Part shown: piece by piece, positions 1 to 12,060 of the stretch | Layout of the letters: every line of letters starts with the position of its first letter | Numbering within the stretch: the first letter of the stretch is position 1 | NCBI GenBank assembly: GCA_032207245.1 | Contig: CM063502.1 | Coordinates: 135,720,073 to 135,784,072, forward strand | Origin: Pardosa pseudoannulata | Lineage: Eukaryota > Arthropoda > Arachnida > Araneae > Lycosidae | Direction: 5' to 3' | DNA: 64,000 bases | Translations under genes and position numbers: made by a program | The notes under the pieces: generated by a model | Told to the model about the DNA's origin: nothing | What the model saw: only the letters and a program-made list of their open reading frames with translations | The model's database searches: none

Positions 1-419
1 TGCTCTTGGTGTAATTGTAACTTTGGGAGACTAGATGGGGATAAAAGGGGGAGTTTTATAAGGTATTTCTGAACTTGGGATACTTATTATACTATTGGGA
101 TTTCAAACTTTGGGAGACTAAACATTTTTATGACAATTATCTCATTAGCATTTAGAAACTCGCTCTTTATTCATGTACTCTTTCTTTTAATTTTTTTCCC
201 AGTTCTCAGCTACATTAAAATTGTGTTTCGGATAGTTAAATTTTGTGATAGAAAATTCATACACACAAGTATACATGGGTTCTTTTTTCAGTAAAGATAC
301 ATAAAGGGGAAAAAAAGAAGTTACAAAAATAAAAAATTTTAAACAAATTTCAGTCATATATTGAGAACTGGTTACTACTATTGTTTTTTATAACATAAAT
401 TGTTCATATGCTATCGTCA

Positions 420-733
420 TCCGGTCTTTCGAGCGTTTCTAGGTTCAGCTACACTTTCTGCTAATATACAGTGTGAATAAAAGAGACAAAATCGGCCAAG
501 GGTACAACCGATATCAGGAATGACTTGTCTAAAGCCGAAATAAAAGATATTACCATGCTCTTCCAGTGAGTGTATAGAAATAGCATCTTTTCTTCAGCAA
601 TTAACCAGTTTTTTTCCGATTTTGGCGACCATTTTTCGTTTCTTCTGGCAACCTTGTTTGTTTCGCAAGATTACCGTCTTGAAAAACCGTCACACGAGGA
701 TAAACAGTTAGTTACAAAAGTGTCAGAGGTAGA
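420..733 (+). promoter_or_regulatory. Probable 5' UTR / upstream region of the exon at 734
   Basis: This stretch lies directly before the first coding exon and is less AT-rich than most of the window. An in-frame TAA at 701-703 closes the reading frame, so the ATG at 734 is the first possible start in that frame. I see no convincing TATA box or CpG-rich core, so the transcription start cannot be placed. Assigning it as UTR is inference from position. Bases 1-419 upstream are AT-rich, and I see nothing in them beyond a repeated short phrase (tttgggagacta at about 24 and 110). Confidence 0.35.
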
Positions 734-980
734 ATGTCATTGAAAATGAAAGTTTGGACATTGCTGGATATTGCCTTGCGTGTGCCACCTATTTTTCTTA
801 TGGATAAGGCATTAAAATATGAGCTTCGACCAAAGGAGGATGATATACAAACAGAACCTGATTTCGAAGTGTTTTCTGTCAAAAATGATTCGACAGAATA
901 TGTTGTACATCCATGGATAACACAGAAAGTCATTGAAGATTATGGTTTTACCTTTCTAGAGATTCTTCTATACATACAAG
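734..980 (+). CDS. First coding exon of an unrecognised, probably membrane-associated protein
   Basis: The exon encodes 82 codons plus one base. The start is ATG at 734, with an in-frame stop 31 bases upstream. The open frame ends at a near-consensus splice donor, ACAAG|GTAAGA, leaving phase 1. Composition is protein-like: a basic N-terminus (MSLKMK), a segment around residues 8-25 with PPIFLMDK, an acidic middle (KEDD, EPDFEVF), then VVHPWITQ and a hydrophobic C-terminal end (FTFLEILLYIQ). I do not recognise the family. The split codon pairs in phase with the exon at 63804. There the hydrophobic tail runs on into LFIAVCIFLF and would form one transmembrane helix across the junction. Reading on past the donor gives only six more codons before a stop, as expected for intron sequence. 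Confidence 0.6.
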
Positions 981-1009
981 GTAAGAAAAATATGTCTTGA
1001 AAATGTGCT

Positions 1010-1248
1010 TTAACCCTAGGATGCATAACGTGGGAATTTTGTTCTACGTTACAAAACATGCTTTAATTTTTATTTTCTTGTTTCTAAATAAACGGACTAC
1101 ATTAATATAAAATAACATAATTTGTTATATTTATTAAGATTCATAAAACTATTTATAAAACCTGGGTATTTTCTGCAAAATTATATAAAAATATTCATGC
1201 ATTCTAAAAAATTCATGGGTTCAAAATATTCATGCATTCTAGGGTTAA
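1010..1248. mobile_element. TTAA-flanked MITE (piggyBac-like ends)
   Basis: TTAA at both ends encloses inverted termini CCCTAGGATGCAT and (reverse complement of the right end) CCCTAGAATGCAT. TTAA targets and CCYTAG termini are hallmarks of the piggyBac superfamily. At 239 bp with no open frame it is non-autonomous. It sits 29 bases inside the donor of the exon at 734-980. Confidence 0.65.
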
Positions 1249-1465
1249 AGAAAAAAACATAAGTTTTAGAAATTTGGTATATACGTTTGTTAAAACATAA
1301 ATTACAAAGTATTTATATATGTTTTAACAATTTAATTATTCGTTTTATTTTATTTTTAATTAAGAGTTTTAACAATATATTGAAATTTTAAATTGTAAGC
1401 CTATATACTTTGGTTTGGAGCACTAGTGTCAAATTTTACAATAAGAGGGCTTATTATACCTGGAC

Positions 1466-1562
1466 ATACTGTGTAAAGCTGAGTCCTAACGGCTATGAAC
1501 TTCCATGCCAGCAGTGGGACTCCAGTATCCCAAGGCAACGCACTACCGGTTGGGCCATCGTC
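1466..1562 (-). repeat. tRNA-derived SINE, minus strand
   Basis: The reverse complement reads cgatggcccaaccggtagtg, then ggagtcccactgctggcatgg, then a body agccgttaggactcagcttta. It matches the full-length SINEs at 34635 and 44846. The B box is decayed (GGAGTCCCAC). Confidence 0.6.
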
Positions 1563-2312
1563 CCCCAAATTCTCATTAAATAGACGGTATAATACACTAA
1601 ATTGCAGATGTATATTAAATTTTTAAACTTACATAGGATAAATATAAAAATTACCATAATCTGAAAATAAAAGTTATTGAACTAATGTCCTTATATTATA
1701 TATCTCGAAAAGTACACAAAACATTTATTTTTGATAAGCAGGAAATTTAATAAATTTATATAATAACATTGTTATATTCTTATGGAACACAGTATGAAAC
1801 ATTTTACAATACATTTTAAGATTCGCTGACATTTTAAAGCAATCTATATTTTTCTTAAAACTAATGTCCTTTTCCTAACATGAAAAACAAAAGAAGAATT
1901 TAAAATTAGTGGAATAAACTCTACGGAAGCTGATAAACTTTTATGAAAAGATAAGTGTCCTTCAAATCTTTAGAGTAATATTTTAAAGCAAATTAGATAT
2001 TTAAAGTATAAAACAATTCCAATTTATTATAAAAGTTTATATACTCTTAATTTATAATGTAATTGCAATATGCTACTTCAGTCTATATTTTATTGTCTGT
2101 ATTACTTCTTGAATCCAACCAAACTATTTTTGGGGGTTTGTCCGTTAAGAAACATCATCTTGTTCTTATGAAATCGGTAATTCTTTCTACAGTACGTGCT
2201 AAAGAAAATATAAGTAATGAAATACGATACATTCTCCTCTAAATATTCTACTAGTTTTTTAATAAACAAATATTTTTGTTTACAAGTAATAGTTAGCTTT
2301 ATTCCTTGTATT

Positions 2313-2354
2313 ATATATTCCTTGTATTATTACGACATAATACAAGGAATATAT
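2313..2354. repeat. Perfect 18-bp inverted repeat (hairpin)
   Basis: Left arm ATATATTCCTTGTATTAT, loop TACGAC, right arm the exact reverse complement. A second copy of attccttgtattat lies immediately to the left at 2302. It ends 12 bp before a candidate TTAA element. Confidence 0.7.
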
Positions 2355-2365
2355 GAAGATATATT

Positions 2366-2891
2366 TTAACACATTGTGTGCGGGTACATGTCGCAGCGGA
2401 ATTGTACCGGGAGTGGGCGTTTTGCGCGTAAATTTAGTTATTCAGTTAAATCTCAATAGATCGAAAATTATTTAATTTTTTAACCAACTTTTCGTATTTT
2501 ATATTGAAATATATAAACAAATATATAAATAGAAATATATAAATAAAAACCATAAGATTTTTGTAAACAAAAAATATATTTTTAGTGGATAAATTTATAA
2601 TAGTATCGTAAATATGAAAAATCAAATAGAAATAGTAGTATATAGTTTTAATTTTTTCCCGTTCTGTGGTTCCGCATAGACTGATGTAAAAACTAGTTTT
2701 TATTTGTCTAAATTTTTCCAGAATCTATGTAGTAGACAAGAATATTCGGCTTCGTTTTCCTGTATATACCGTTATTTTTGTACCCACAAACAAACCATGT
2801 TGTTACACTAACCCGTACTAGTACGTGACCCGCGCTCAAGTATCAATCGTCAGTAAACGTACTAGTACGTGTCCCGCAAACAATGTGATAA
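2366..2891. mobile_element. Candidate TTAA-type element with CACATTG termini
   Basis: The left end is TTAA-CACATTGTGTGCGGG. The right end, reverse complemented, is CACATTGTTTGCGGG, flanked by ATAA (one change from TTAA). Inside the right end the palindrome CGTACTAGTACG occurs twice (2815 and 2859), each followed by a GCG/CCCGC phrase. No transposase is visible. Confidence 0.5.
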
Positions 2892-3245
2892 GATACTCCC
2901 AAATAAGAACCTACATCTTAATTATTTTTATTTTTTGGTCCAGAGTTTCCATATTTTAATTAATTTTGTTGTAGTTCGTCCTTCACTGAAAAGAAGGCGT
3001 GTTGATAGAATCGATGATTTTGACAAGTGACTGCTGTATTTCAACTTAAAAGTCAGACATGTTGAACCTGAACTCGGTTCGGTCAAGGGCTGTATAATCT
3101 AAGAATACACCAAACGTGGGAACTCTTAAGCCGGCTTGACATTATGTTAATCTCTACACTATAACAAGATTAATTACTTTGCACATAATTAGATGTTTTA
3201 GTTTATTATTCAAAAATACACTGAAAAGTTTAGTTTTTACACCAT

Positions 3246-3274
3246 GAACTGCTTTGCTTTATGCAAAGCAGTTC
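3246..3274. repeat. 12-bp perfect hairpin
   Basis: GAACTGCTTTGC, loop TTTAT, GCAAAGCAGTTC. It lies just outside the left end of the next candidate element. Confidence 0.7.
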
Positions 3275-3278
3275 GATT

Positions 3279-3739
3279 TTCACCCATTAGCGTCTAGCAT
3301 TTTTAATTGAGAATAGTTAAAAAAATAGTTTGTACAATTTTTATATTTTCTTGAAACGATTCTTAATTTTTAGTAAGAGTAGATGGCAATCCTATAAACA
3401 ATCCACAAGTTTTCAAGTGTTTACTATTATTTATAACTTTGTCGTTTGGATCGACATTTTGTGAAATTCCTTACACATGGTTTTACATGTAAATTAAGTG
3501 CAATCACGAAGACTAGCAATAACTATTATATGATTTCACTTCACAGTGCTGTGTTTGCATATGACAACAAATAAATTTCTTATCACTAAATTTTTCTTTC
3601 TTATAAATGACATCCTACGATGTTAAAAATTGCATCTCGTCACTAGAGAGGATGTGCTGTAATATTTCGAGTTTTTTTTTTTTAATTTCATATTATTTTT
3701 ACTCTCAGTAGTTTATAATACTTAAACTTAAAATATTCA

Positions 3740-3790
<51 letters not shown>

Positions 3791-4096
3791 CAGAAATGAC
3801 TCAAGCATTAATGTGTAATATTCGAAGAATCTAATTTGCTGGCAATGTCAAGAAAAAAAATTAGTCCTTTATGAATGAGTTTCATCGAACTGTTACTTTC
3901 ATCGCTACAGATTTAGCTCACGGTATAACGTGTAATCTTTTAACGCCCAAATAATTTCTGTGGAATATATATTGATGAATGTTTTAAACCTAATTATCTT
4001 GACAAGGAAAAAATATGAAATTTAAACAATTATTAACATTACACAGAGACACATATATATACAATCATTATAGGACGCTAGGCATTAATGGGTTAA
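3279..4096. mobile_element. Candidate TTAA-type element, imperfect termini
   Basis: The left end is TTCA-CCCATTAGCGTCTAGC. The right end, reverse complemented, is TTAA-CCCATTAATGCCTAGCG. These are imperfect inverted termini about 820 bp apart. An (AT)n run at 3742-3787 lies inside. No coding frame is visible. Confidence 0.45.
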
Positions 4097-4185
4097 TAAA
4101 ATCCTCAACTTCTCTATTCACATCTTTTGTTGCCATTTAAGCTCGAGTAGATACGGTGTTACTTTTCGCTACCAGAATTCTTGGA

Positions 4186-4255
4186 TTTATATTCCATTGT
4201 TTACATGAATGCTTTTAGCCGTTAAGAATCGGCTAGAAGCAGTAGATAATCATAT
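4186..4255 (+). repeat. SINE body fragment
   Basis: catgaatgcttttagccg, aagaatcggctagaagcagt matches the post-tRNA body of the SINE family (34720-34750). The tRNA-like head is missing. Confidence 0.45.
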
Positions 4256-4514
4256 AGATTTTACATACGTAATGTCTCATGTAGTTGATTAGACAATCTA
4301 AAGGCCATGAACGAGTTACACGAAAGTTAATGAGTACAAAGTTATAATTTAGTGTTTTTCTCAAGGACTAATTTCAAAATTTTTGCATTGCAAAAAAAAT
4401 AATATGAAATTTCTTTTTAGTGGATTTTCAAACTATTACAAGATAAAATGAATTTCAGTTGATAGTGATAATAGAATGTAAGGAGCAAAAGAGAAAATCG
4501 TATTTATTTTGGAT

Positions 4515-5438
4515 CCAAAATATTTTTTGCCAGATGATGGTCAGGTAGGACTCTGATTTTCGGTAAGTGGGTTCGAATCCCACTTTCTCCATTAACCTCA
4601 GTACCTTTGATCGTTTTTGACCAGTTCAGGACAGTGATCACATAATTATCTTTTCATAGCTTACGGTATCATATGTAAAATGTTCCTCTTTGAATGTTGA
4701 GGCTTGTGTTCCCAATGGTGTGATTTCAAATCGAATGAAATTTTTCCAAAATATTTTTTGCCAGATGATGGTCAGGTAGGACACTGATTTTTGGTAAATG
4801 GGTTCGAATCCCACTTTCCCCATTGACCTCAGTACCTTTGATCGTTTTTGGCCAGTTCAGGACAGTGATCACATAATTATCTTTTCATGGCTTACGGCAT
4901 CATATGTAAAATGTGCCTCTTTGAATGTTGAGGCTTGTGTTCCCAATGGTGTGATTTCAAATCGAATGAAATTTTTCCAAAATATTTTTTGCCAGATGAT
5001 GGTCAGGTAGGACACTGATTTTTGGTAAATGGGTTCGAATCCCACTTTCCCCATTGACCTCAGTACCTTTGATCGTTTTTGACCAGTTCAGGACAGTGAT
5101 CACATAATTATCTTTTCATAGCTTACGGTATCATATGTAAAATGTTCCTCTTTGAATGTTGAGGCTTGTGTTCCCAATGGTGTGATTTCAAATCGAATGA
5201 AATTTTTCCAAAATATTTTTTGCCAGATGATGGTCAGGTAGGACACTGATTTTTGGTAAATGGGTTCGAATCCCACTTTCCCCATTGACCTCAGTACCTT
5301 TGATCGTTTTTGGCCAGTTCAGGACAGTGATCACATAATTATCTTTTCATGGCTTACGGCATCATATGTAAAATGTGCCTCTTTGAATGTTGAGGCTTGT
5401 GTTCCCAATGGTGGGATTTCAAATCGAATGAAATTTTT
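4515..5438 (+). repeat. Four-copy 231-bp tandem array with tRNA-like promoter, A-B-A-B order
   Basis: Units start at 4515, 4746, 4977 and 5208, exactly 231 bp apart. Every unit has GATGGTCAGGTAGGA (A-box-like) and GGGTTCGAATCCC (perfect B box), spaced as in a tRNA promoter. Units 1 and 3 share gaccagttc, atagcttacggtatc and gttcctc. Units 2 and 4 share ggccagttc, atggcttacggcatc and gtgcctc. The array therefore grew by duplication of a 462-bp dimer. The small open frames on both strands simply repeat with the unit. The head resembles the SINE family elsewhere in the window, but the SINE body is absent. Confidence 0.85.
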
Positions 5439-6838
5439 AAAGCTTCTATTTTTCAGTCGATTATTTATTAAAATAAAACAATTATCTTTAATATTCGCAA
5501 TGTCTTTTTATAAATATTGCGATTTTATTCAGGCTGTTCAGATAGTATCAATGATGATAAACTATAAATTTCAACATATAATGATTTAATATGACTTTTT
5601 AGACGAAATTAGGCTTATCGGGGGAATCCTGTGTGCAATTATGCTTTCTAAGCTCATCTTTCTTCCTCTGATGGTTCTGAATTGGTTAAGGTGTGTCCAT
5701 ACCATCAGATCAGATTCCTCTCGCTCAATATTAAGCTATGGGTAAAATAAGATTTCCTCTGACGGATCTCATTTTAAGAATTCCTTACAAAAATATTTGT
5801 CACGTCATAAAACAACAAATTCTCTAGGTTGCTCTCTCTCTCTCTCTCTCTTTTTTAAATTATGTCTGTTAAATGTTTTTATTTCCGTTTGACAAAGAGT
5901 ATATCGAGATTTCTTACAAATAATTTAAAGTTAAATATAGTTTTCTTGGTACTTTTCAAAAAAGAGAAAAATAGCAACCTAGAGAATTTGTTAGTCTATC
6001 ATGCGGTGTAATTTAAAAAAAAATCTTAAAGTGCAAGCCGACTCGAGGGAATTTTATTTTCTTCATAGGTTAATATTGAGCGAGAGGAATCTAATACGAC
6101 AGGTACAGTCCCACCTTACAAAATAGATTTCAGCCTTAAAATTTGCGTAGTATAAAATGATTGTAACACTCCAAACCCAGTCAATTTGTTTTTTCTTTCG
6201 GATTAAATCTAATATTTTCTCTTCGTAGTTTGCTTAGCTTTGGGAATGTCTCTCGTTCTAAGAAATACAAGGGAAAATCATCATATCGGCATACTATATT
6301 TTTAAAGTGTAGAAATATGCAACAATCAGTGTTGCAATTCAATTTTTTCCATCATCTTTCTTTACTTAACAAGAAGAAAAATAAAACGTACGTTACACAA
6401 AGTAGCAATATTTTTTCTTTCCGGTCACTCTTCTTACGCAAGTTGTTACATTTTCTAACACCTAAGCTTAAAAACGGATTATAGAGATGTTTTACATAAA
6501 GCAGCTTTACTTCAGTTTTAATTCGCGTGTTTCGTTCAACTTTTTTTTAACTCTACACTTTTCAGAGTTATGATAACGAAATAACTGTTACGGTTCAGTC
6601 AGCAAGGAGAAATAGTGCGAGAATTCCTGCACTTGTGAAAGATTTGAGGCATACGACGAATGTTTAGAAGGTGAACTCGGCGATCTAATTCAACGCAGGC
6701 ATAATGTAATACAGATTAAGTCTAGAATACTTTCCAATGCGTGTCAAATGAGATAAAGTGAAAGGCTCGGATATATAATTTCCCTGGAACCACCCCCGTG
6801 TTCTTTCTTATGGAAAATTTAGGGTCTAGTAATAAATT
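5439..6838. other. AT-rich intronic sequence, no gene seen
   Basis: It holds a (CT)n run at 5832-5851. A pair of phrases in inverted orientation (gattcctctcgctcaatatt near 5711, aatattgagcgagaggaat near 6070) may be the ends of an old 380-bp element. The 84-codon frame at 6230 has no motif or splice context. Confidence 0.4.
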
Positions 6839-6960
6839 TGGCGATAATGACCAAATGGCTAGAGTCTGGCGTTTAGAACCAGTTGTCAGGGCTCGAAATT
6901 ACTTATCACTTTTAATTTTATATTCATCTGGAATGAGCTTAATCCTAGAGTGATATCCTG
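6839..6960 (+). repeat. Old SINE copy
   Basis: gaccaaatggctagagtctgg, cagggctcgaaatta and atctggaatgagcttaa follow head, B box and body in SINE order, with heavy divergence. Confidence 0.4.
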
Positions 6961-7195
6961 ATCTTGATGAACGTTGTTACTATTTTGTTACGTCTGCAAG
7001 ACAAATTTTGTAAAGCATTTATTTTCAAGCAAAGAAAGGCAAGAAATATATACATTTTCACTGGAAAAAATTTATAGCACATTAAAGTGGAGGTAACCCT
7101 TAATTCTAATAGTTCTTGATTAGTAAAACATTAACTGTAACTGCACCAACTAACCAGGAGTAAATGCAATATTCTTTTGTCCTTTATTAAATTCT

Positions 7196-7330
7196 CTGGA
7201 TGGTGATCGATTTGGCTAGAGTGCTGGCTTTCGGAAATAGTCAATGTTGTTCAAATGCTTACTCTGATTTAACTTTTATAGCTGTTTGGAATGGGCTGAA
7301 AAGAGTAGGTACCGGTCTAATTAATTCTCA
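7196..7330 (+). repeat. Old SINE copy
   Basis: gatcgatttggctagagtgc, a decayed B box (gttgttcaaatgc), then ctgtttggaatgggctgaaa and gtaggtaccgg in SINE order. The copy at 6839 has the same orientation, and similar text follows both. Confidence 0.45.
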
Positions 7331-8668
7331 GTAACCAAAAGATTAACTATAACATCACCAATTAATCCAGTAGTATCAATAATCATATTTTGTTGTACTG
7401 TTAACTGCTAGGTAATTTTGCCAATCAAAGTTATTAATCTTCATGAATTCAATATTATATCCCATATTAAAGATTTTTTATAGCCAGTTCAAAATCGTTT
7501 CACTAAACACAACAAACCTCTTTCGTTAGAAACAAAGTCTATTCTACATAGAATTTTGACAATGAATTGTCTGCAAATAGATGACTGAAAACATAGACAG
7601 ACATTTTCTGATATTTTGTAGATTTGTTTTTAGTAAAATATTGTTAAAAACTTCAACGATTTGCACGTAGACAATTTTCAGAGATGTCGTATGTAATGTA
7701 ATCTGAAATTTCAGGCTTATAAAAATAAAATTTGTATAATTTTCTGATTTAACAGGCTGATTAACAGGCATTATATTTATCGTAAAATTTACTGATCATA
7801 AATTTTTTTTCAACTTTACGTAAATAGTCTATTTAGTAGAATTCTGACCTAAAGTACAAGGCATTACGAGTGTGTGGGTGTGAGGCGATCAAGTTGAATA
7901 TTTTATGATTATAATTTCGTTAAACATATGTTAAATTAAAAGATATTCTATTGTCATAGTGTATACGTTACAGCACACCTTCCAAGCAACTATAATTATT
8001 GTCTCAATACATTTTTCACATTTAATTTATACAAATTTAATATACACGATAATAACAAAGTAAAATATATATTAGTTTCTTCGTGAATACTATAAAAATA
8101 AATCGGGTTTGTTTTGAGACTTTTTCTACTTAAGGGCTAATTAGATTATTTGAAACCTGTTTGAACGCTTGCAAATATTAACAGCAGGTAGAGTGTACAA
8201 ATTGATGGACTCTGATAGCACAAAAGCAGATCCATACTTGCTTGGTTACCATCCAGCTTGGTAGATGTAGGTCAAGTCCATGGACACAAATATATAGTAG
8301 TAAAACTTTTATTCTATGAATTAGAAATATTGGAATTTTACTCATTGATAAACTGTGTGTTTTTTAACCTATAATACTCATGATTGTTACAGTCAAAGTA
8401 CGAAATACTCATGTACGTCTTCAAAGTTTATTTTTACTCCAGTCAGTAAACTATATGAGCTTTAACACTTACAGAAGGAAGGTTTAATCTGAATTGAAAA
8501 CCATTTATCTTTTAAGAAGACCCACTAAATACAGGATTACATATTTTAGGACACTTGTGTAGGCTACAAAGATCCAAGCCAATAGCGGAACTGGAGCCTA
8601 CACACTTTTTATCTAAAGAAGGGCGAGATATTAAACACTAGACTAACTACCTGCGACCTCTCATATGT
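7331..8668. other. AT-rich intronic sequence, no gene seen
   Basis: The only longer frame (7544-7771, minus) has no motif. I see no repeat with clear borders. Confidence 0.4.
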
Positions 8669-8917
8669 TTAACACTAAACATACCAACACTTAATACATA
8701 CCTATTTCTTTCATTTGTTTTATTTTATTTATTATAATTTATTTATTTTATTTTATTCAGTTAATACATACCTATTTCTTTCATTTATTTTATTTATTAT
8801 GTTTTATTCACTTAATATATATCTATTTCTTTTATTTCTATTTTAATTCACTACCCACCGCATTTTTAACTCATACATTACCGGTCACTTGACCTTTAGT
8901 GGTATGTTTAGTGTTAA
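8669..8917. mobile_element. TTAA MITE with perfect 18-bp terminal inverted repeats
   Basis: It begins TTAACACTAAACATACCA and ends with the exact reverse complement, TTAA included. The interior has two diverged copies of a tacctatttctttcattt phrase. A diverged relative lies at 58273-58388. Confidence 0.75.
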
Positions 8918-11339
8918 TCTTCTTTTCTGAGGATATTGTTATAGAATACTCCTATTCTTACTCCTATTTCTATACTCCTATTAACATGTACCATCTGTAT
9001 CTTTGGGGATTTAACATTTAGAGGTTACAAATAAAAACAAAATGATATTAAACTCTAGAAATAAGTGTAACGTAATTTACATCATAAATCAGAAAGTCAT
9101 TTGATGTTGAATATTAGTTTAATATTATTATATAAAATATGTACCATAAATAGCAATCATCTTAAGACTTATTTAAATTTTCAAATATATGCGAACATTT
9201 CCACAATATATCTAAATCTAAGCTTTTTAAACTCTCTGTGCTACGGTAACTTTTATTTTGTTGGATTTTGAAGAAGTTGACAGCATATGCAGTTTAGATA
9301 ATTGATTTTAAAGATGTTGATTTATCATCATTTGAAGTTTAAAGTATTCAAAACTTTTCAAAATTTCCTAAATGACACAAGAGTAGTAAAATGAAAATGA
9401 TATTTCCATTCACTGAAAAGATAAATGGAGGATTATCTTAATGATGAATATCATTTTTATCTTACTTAGCCTTAATCTTAATGCCAATAATGACTAAGAA
9501 CGATTGAGAAAGAGTCTCGTAAAGCGTGCTTACCAGTAATCTTAAAGAGTATGGATTTTAAGAATCCTTGAGTGCCTCAATGAAAGTTCTAATGATCATG
9601 AAAATTTGGATTATACTTAGTGACACATGACTTTGATAAATATTTTCTCTCGTAAACATTCAGTTATGGTTTTAGATATGTTATAACTTCACAAAAATTA
9701 TCTCAAAGAATTTTTAGCTCTAGAAATAGTATAAAATTTTGATTTATTTGTATATATGAAGTATATTTGTATATATTTTGTTAGATTATTAGTTACCATT
9801 CCGGCAATAATGCAAGATTTAGATGCAAAAGCTAAAGCTTTCTAGCCTGAGAATTAAGAGTTATATTGAAAATTCTTTTATTTGCGTTTATTTTGTTGGC
9901 TTATAGATACTTACCAAAAGAGTACAGTTTAATATTAAGAAATAAAAGGGAATAAATATCTAACATAACATTATTTCGGTATTTTCAAAACACTACATTT
10001 TAAAACACAATGAGTTTATAATTAAAAATTCTCTCCTATTTATATTATCTACAAATCAATATTTAATAAATATTTTAACTTGTTTAGAGAATGTTTTGAT
10101 CAATTTGGGGTCTTTTATTGGAAAGGAAAATAACACAGGAAAATTTTCTTACTATCAAGTACGTAGAATTTATATGGTTTTCCTTGTGTGATTGCCAAAG
10201 CATGAAAATAAATTAGTTAAACAAATTAACCTTGAAATTTATCACTGAAATCGGTTCTTCTAAACATTAGTCATTTTACGACCATTGTAGTTTGTAAATA
10301 AGAAACTTGTTTTTATATCAAATAGATGCTAACTATTTTTCTCTTCAGTGAGCTTCAGTCATATTAATAGAGATATAGTTTATTTTATATCATCAGAAAT
10401 GTTATGTTTATTAATTATTTTCAATTTCTTAACAGTTTTTAATTTCTTTTTTTAATTTTAAAATGTTCGATACCTTTTAAAGTTTAAGTTTACAGTATGA
10501 AAATATATTTATATTATTTGATATGAAAATTTAATTATTATTTATTTTCATATCAAATAAAATTTAATAATTAATTTAATTATTAATTTAAATTATATCA
10601 AATTTAATTATGAATTAAGTTAATGCATATTTCAAAACTTATCTTGAGAACAATTGTATTTCATTTTTTTTGTTTTATTTATATTTTTTGTTATGTTAAG
10701 AAATGTACTTCTTGAAATTACAAATCTAGAGATTTTTTTAAGTTAGAACGTTAGTCAAGAATGTGTAAAGCAATCCTTTATAGGGATTGCTTTAGAGGAA
10801 ATTTTTCTTTTATGATGAATAGAAAAAAATTATTATAAGGAAGATTTTAAGACTGGCAAGGTATTTCGTATCCGTAACTGACCTATAATTAGATTTATTT
10901 GTATTTCCTATAAAAGTAAACGTATTTTTAATTTTTCTTTTCCATTTTCTTGCTAATCAGTATCTAATAAAGACACGATGAACTAACTGTTTTTCTAGGC
11001 CGACTGGGCCATTGCCCTGGGTCCCCTGATTTTTGGAACCCCAAAATTTTATACATAATTTTTAAATCTAAAGTTATTCATATGAAAAAAATTGAAACTA
11101 ACTTTACTCAGAATAACTTTAACCGAATCTTTACTCAGAAAGTAATATAAAAGCAAATATTATTTCTACTTTCATTGGAAATTATAAAAATCAAATGTCA
11201 ATAATTTATACTTTTTTTGGTACTTATATACATATTTATAGTTTCGTGTAAGTAAAGCTAATTATAATTTGTACAAATTAATTGAATGTTATACAGAACT
11301 TCAGGAGCCGGGCCTCCGAATAAACACCAGGATCTAGGC
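8918..11339. other. AT-rich intronic sequence with one hairpin and an unidentified repeat
   Basis: A 17-bp inverted repeat lies at 10514-10560 (TTATTTGATATGAAAAT, 13-base loop, reverse complement). From about 10997 a G/C-richer stretch (gggccattgccctgggtccc) resumes after the hAT at 12061 (aggcccaactttgtctcg). An older repeat of unknown class therefore surrounds that hAT. No gene seen. Confidence 0.4.
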
Positions 11340-12060
11340 CAGGGGTGGGCAAATACTTTTAAGCGCGGGCCATAATGAAATTTTCAAAATGTCTCACTGG
11401 CCGCAGGACTATACCGCGGAAGCTGTGCACACGCGAATGTTTTCGGTGGATTTTTTTTCCCTGCCCAAGAACATTTTTTGACAAAAACACTATAAGTATC
11501 ATTTTAAAGCATTTGGACAGAGAAATTTGACAGTTAATAAAAGATAATAGTAATAATAAATTTTCTCACTTAGGTGTATATGCGAACAAATAAAACCAAT
11601 GTTTTAAAATTTTACCTACAAAAAATCCACATTTTCAATTTATTATTATATATAATATTATTTGCAAAATAACAAACATTAGTCAGAAAAGAAATGACGA
11701 GTATGCGACTAGTGCTAAATCAAAATAAACAGTACGCGTGCTGCGGTCTGTAGTACCTCGTAGAGTGAGAGGAGTGCACGTTCAATTCTATGTAGTAAGC
11801 CAACCACACACTTTATGAGAGTATATATGTTGCATACATTAAAGTAAGGATATGGTTACAGTTGTTCAAATTATAATACTCTCTATTATTTATATATTTT
11901 TCATTATTTATATGTACACTACGCATACAAATGCTGTTGATTTCAAAAAAATCGCATATACGAGATTAAAAAAAAATTGCATGCAGGATTTTTCAACGGG
12001 CCGGATAAAGTATGCAAAAGGGCCGGATCCGGCCCGCGGGCCGGCTTTTGCCCACCTCTG
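11340..12060. mobile_element. Non-autonomous hAT element, 721 bp, 8-bp target duplication
   Basis: It is flanked by a perfect duplication ATCTAGGC (11332-11339 and 12061-12068). Termini are CAGGGGTGGGCAAA and, at the right end, TTTGCCCACCTCTG, which fit hAT inverted repeats. GC-rich subterminal text (gcgggccat on the left, ggcccgcgggccgg on the right) is typical of Charlie-type hATs. The 69-codon frames inside are not transposase. Confidence 0.85.

Noticed and set aside
4515..5438. Calling the GGGTTCGAATCCC sites true tRNA genes
   Set aside because: I could not fold acceptor and anticodon stems around the boxes, so they are tRNA-like promoters only. The same applies to the SINEs.
4638..5589. 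61- to 109-codon frames on both strands in the 231-bp array
   Set aside because: They recur with the repeat period, overlap each other on opposite strands and include the tRNA-like promoter.
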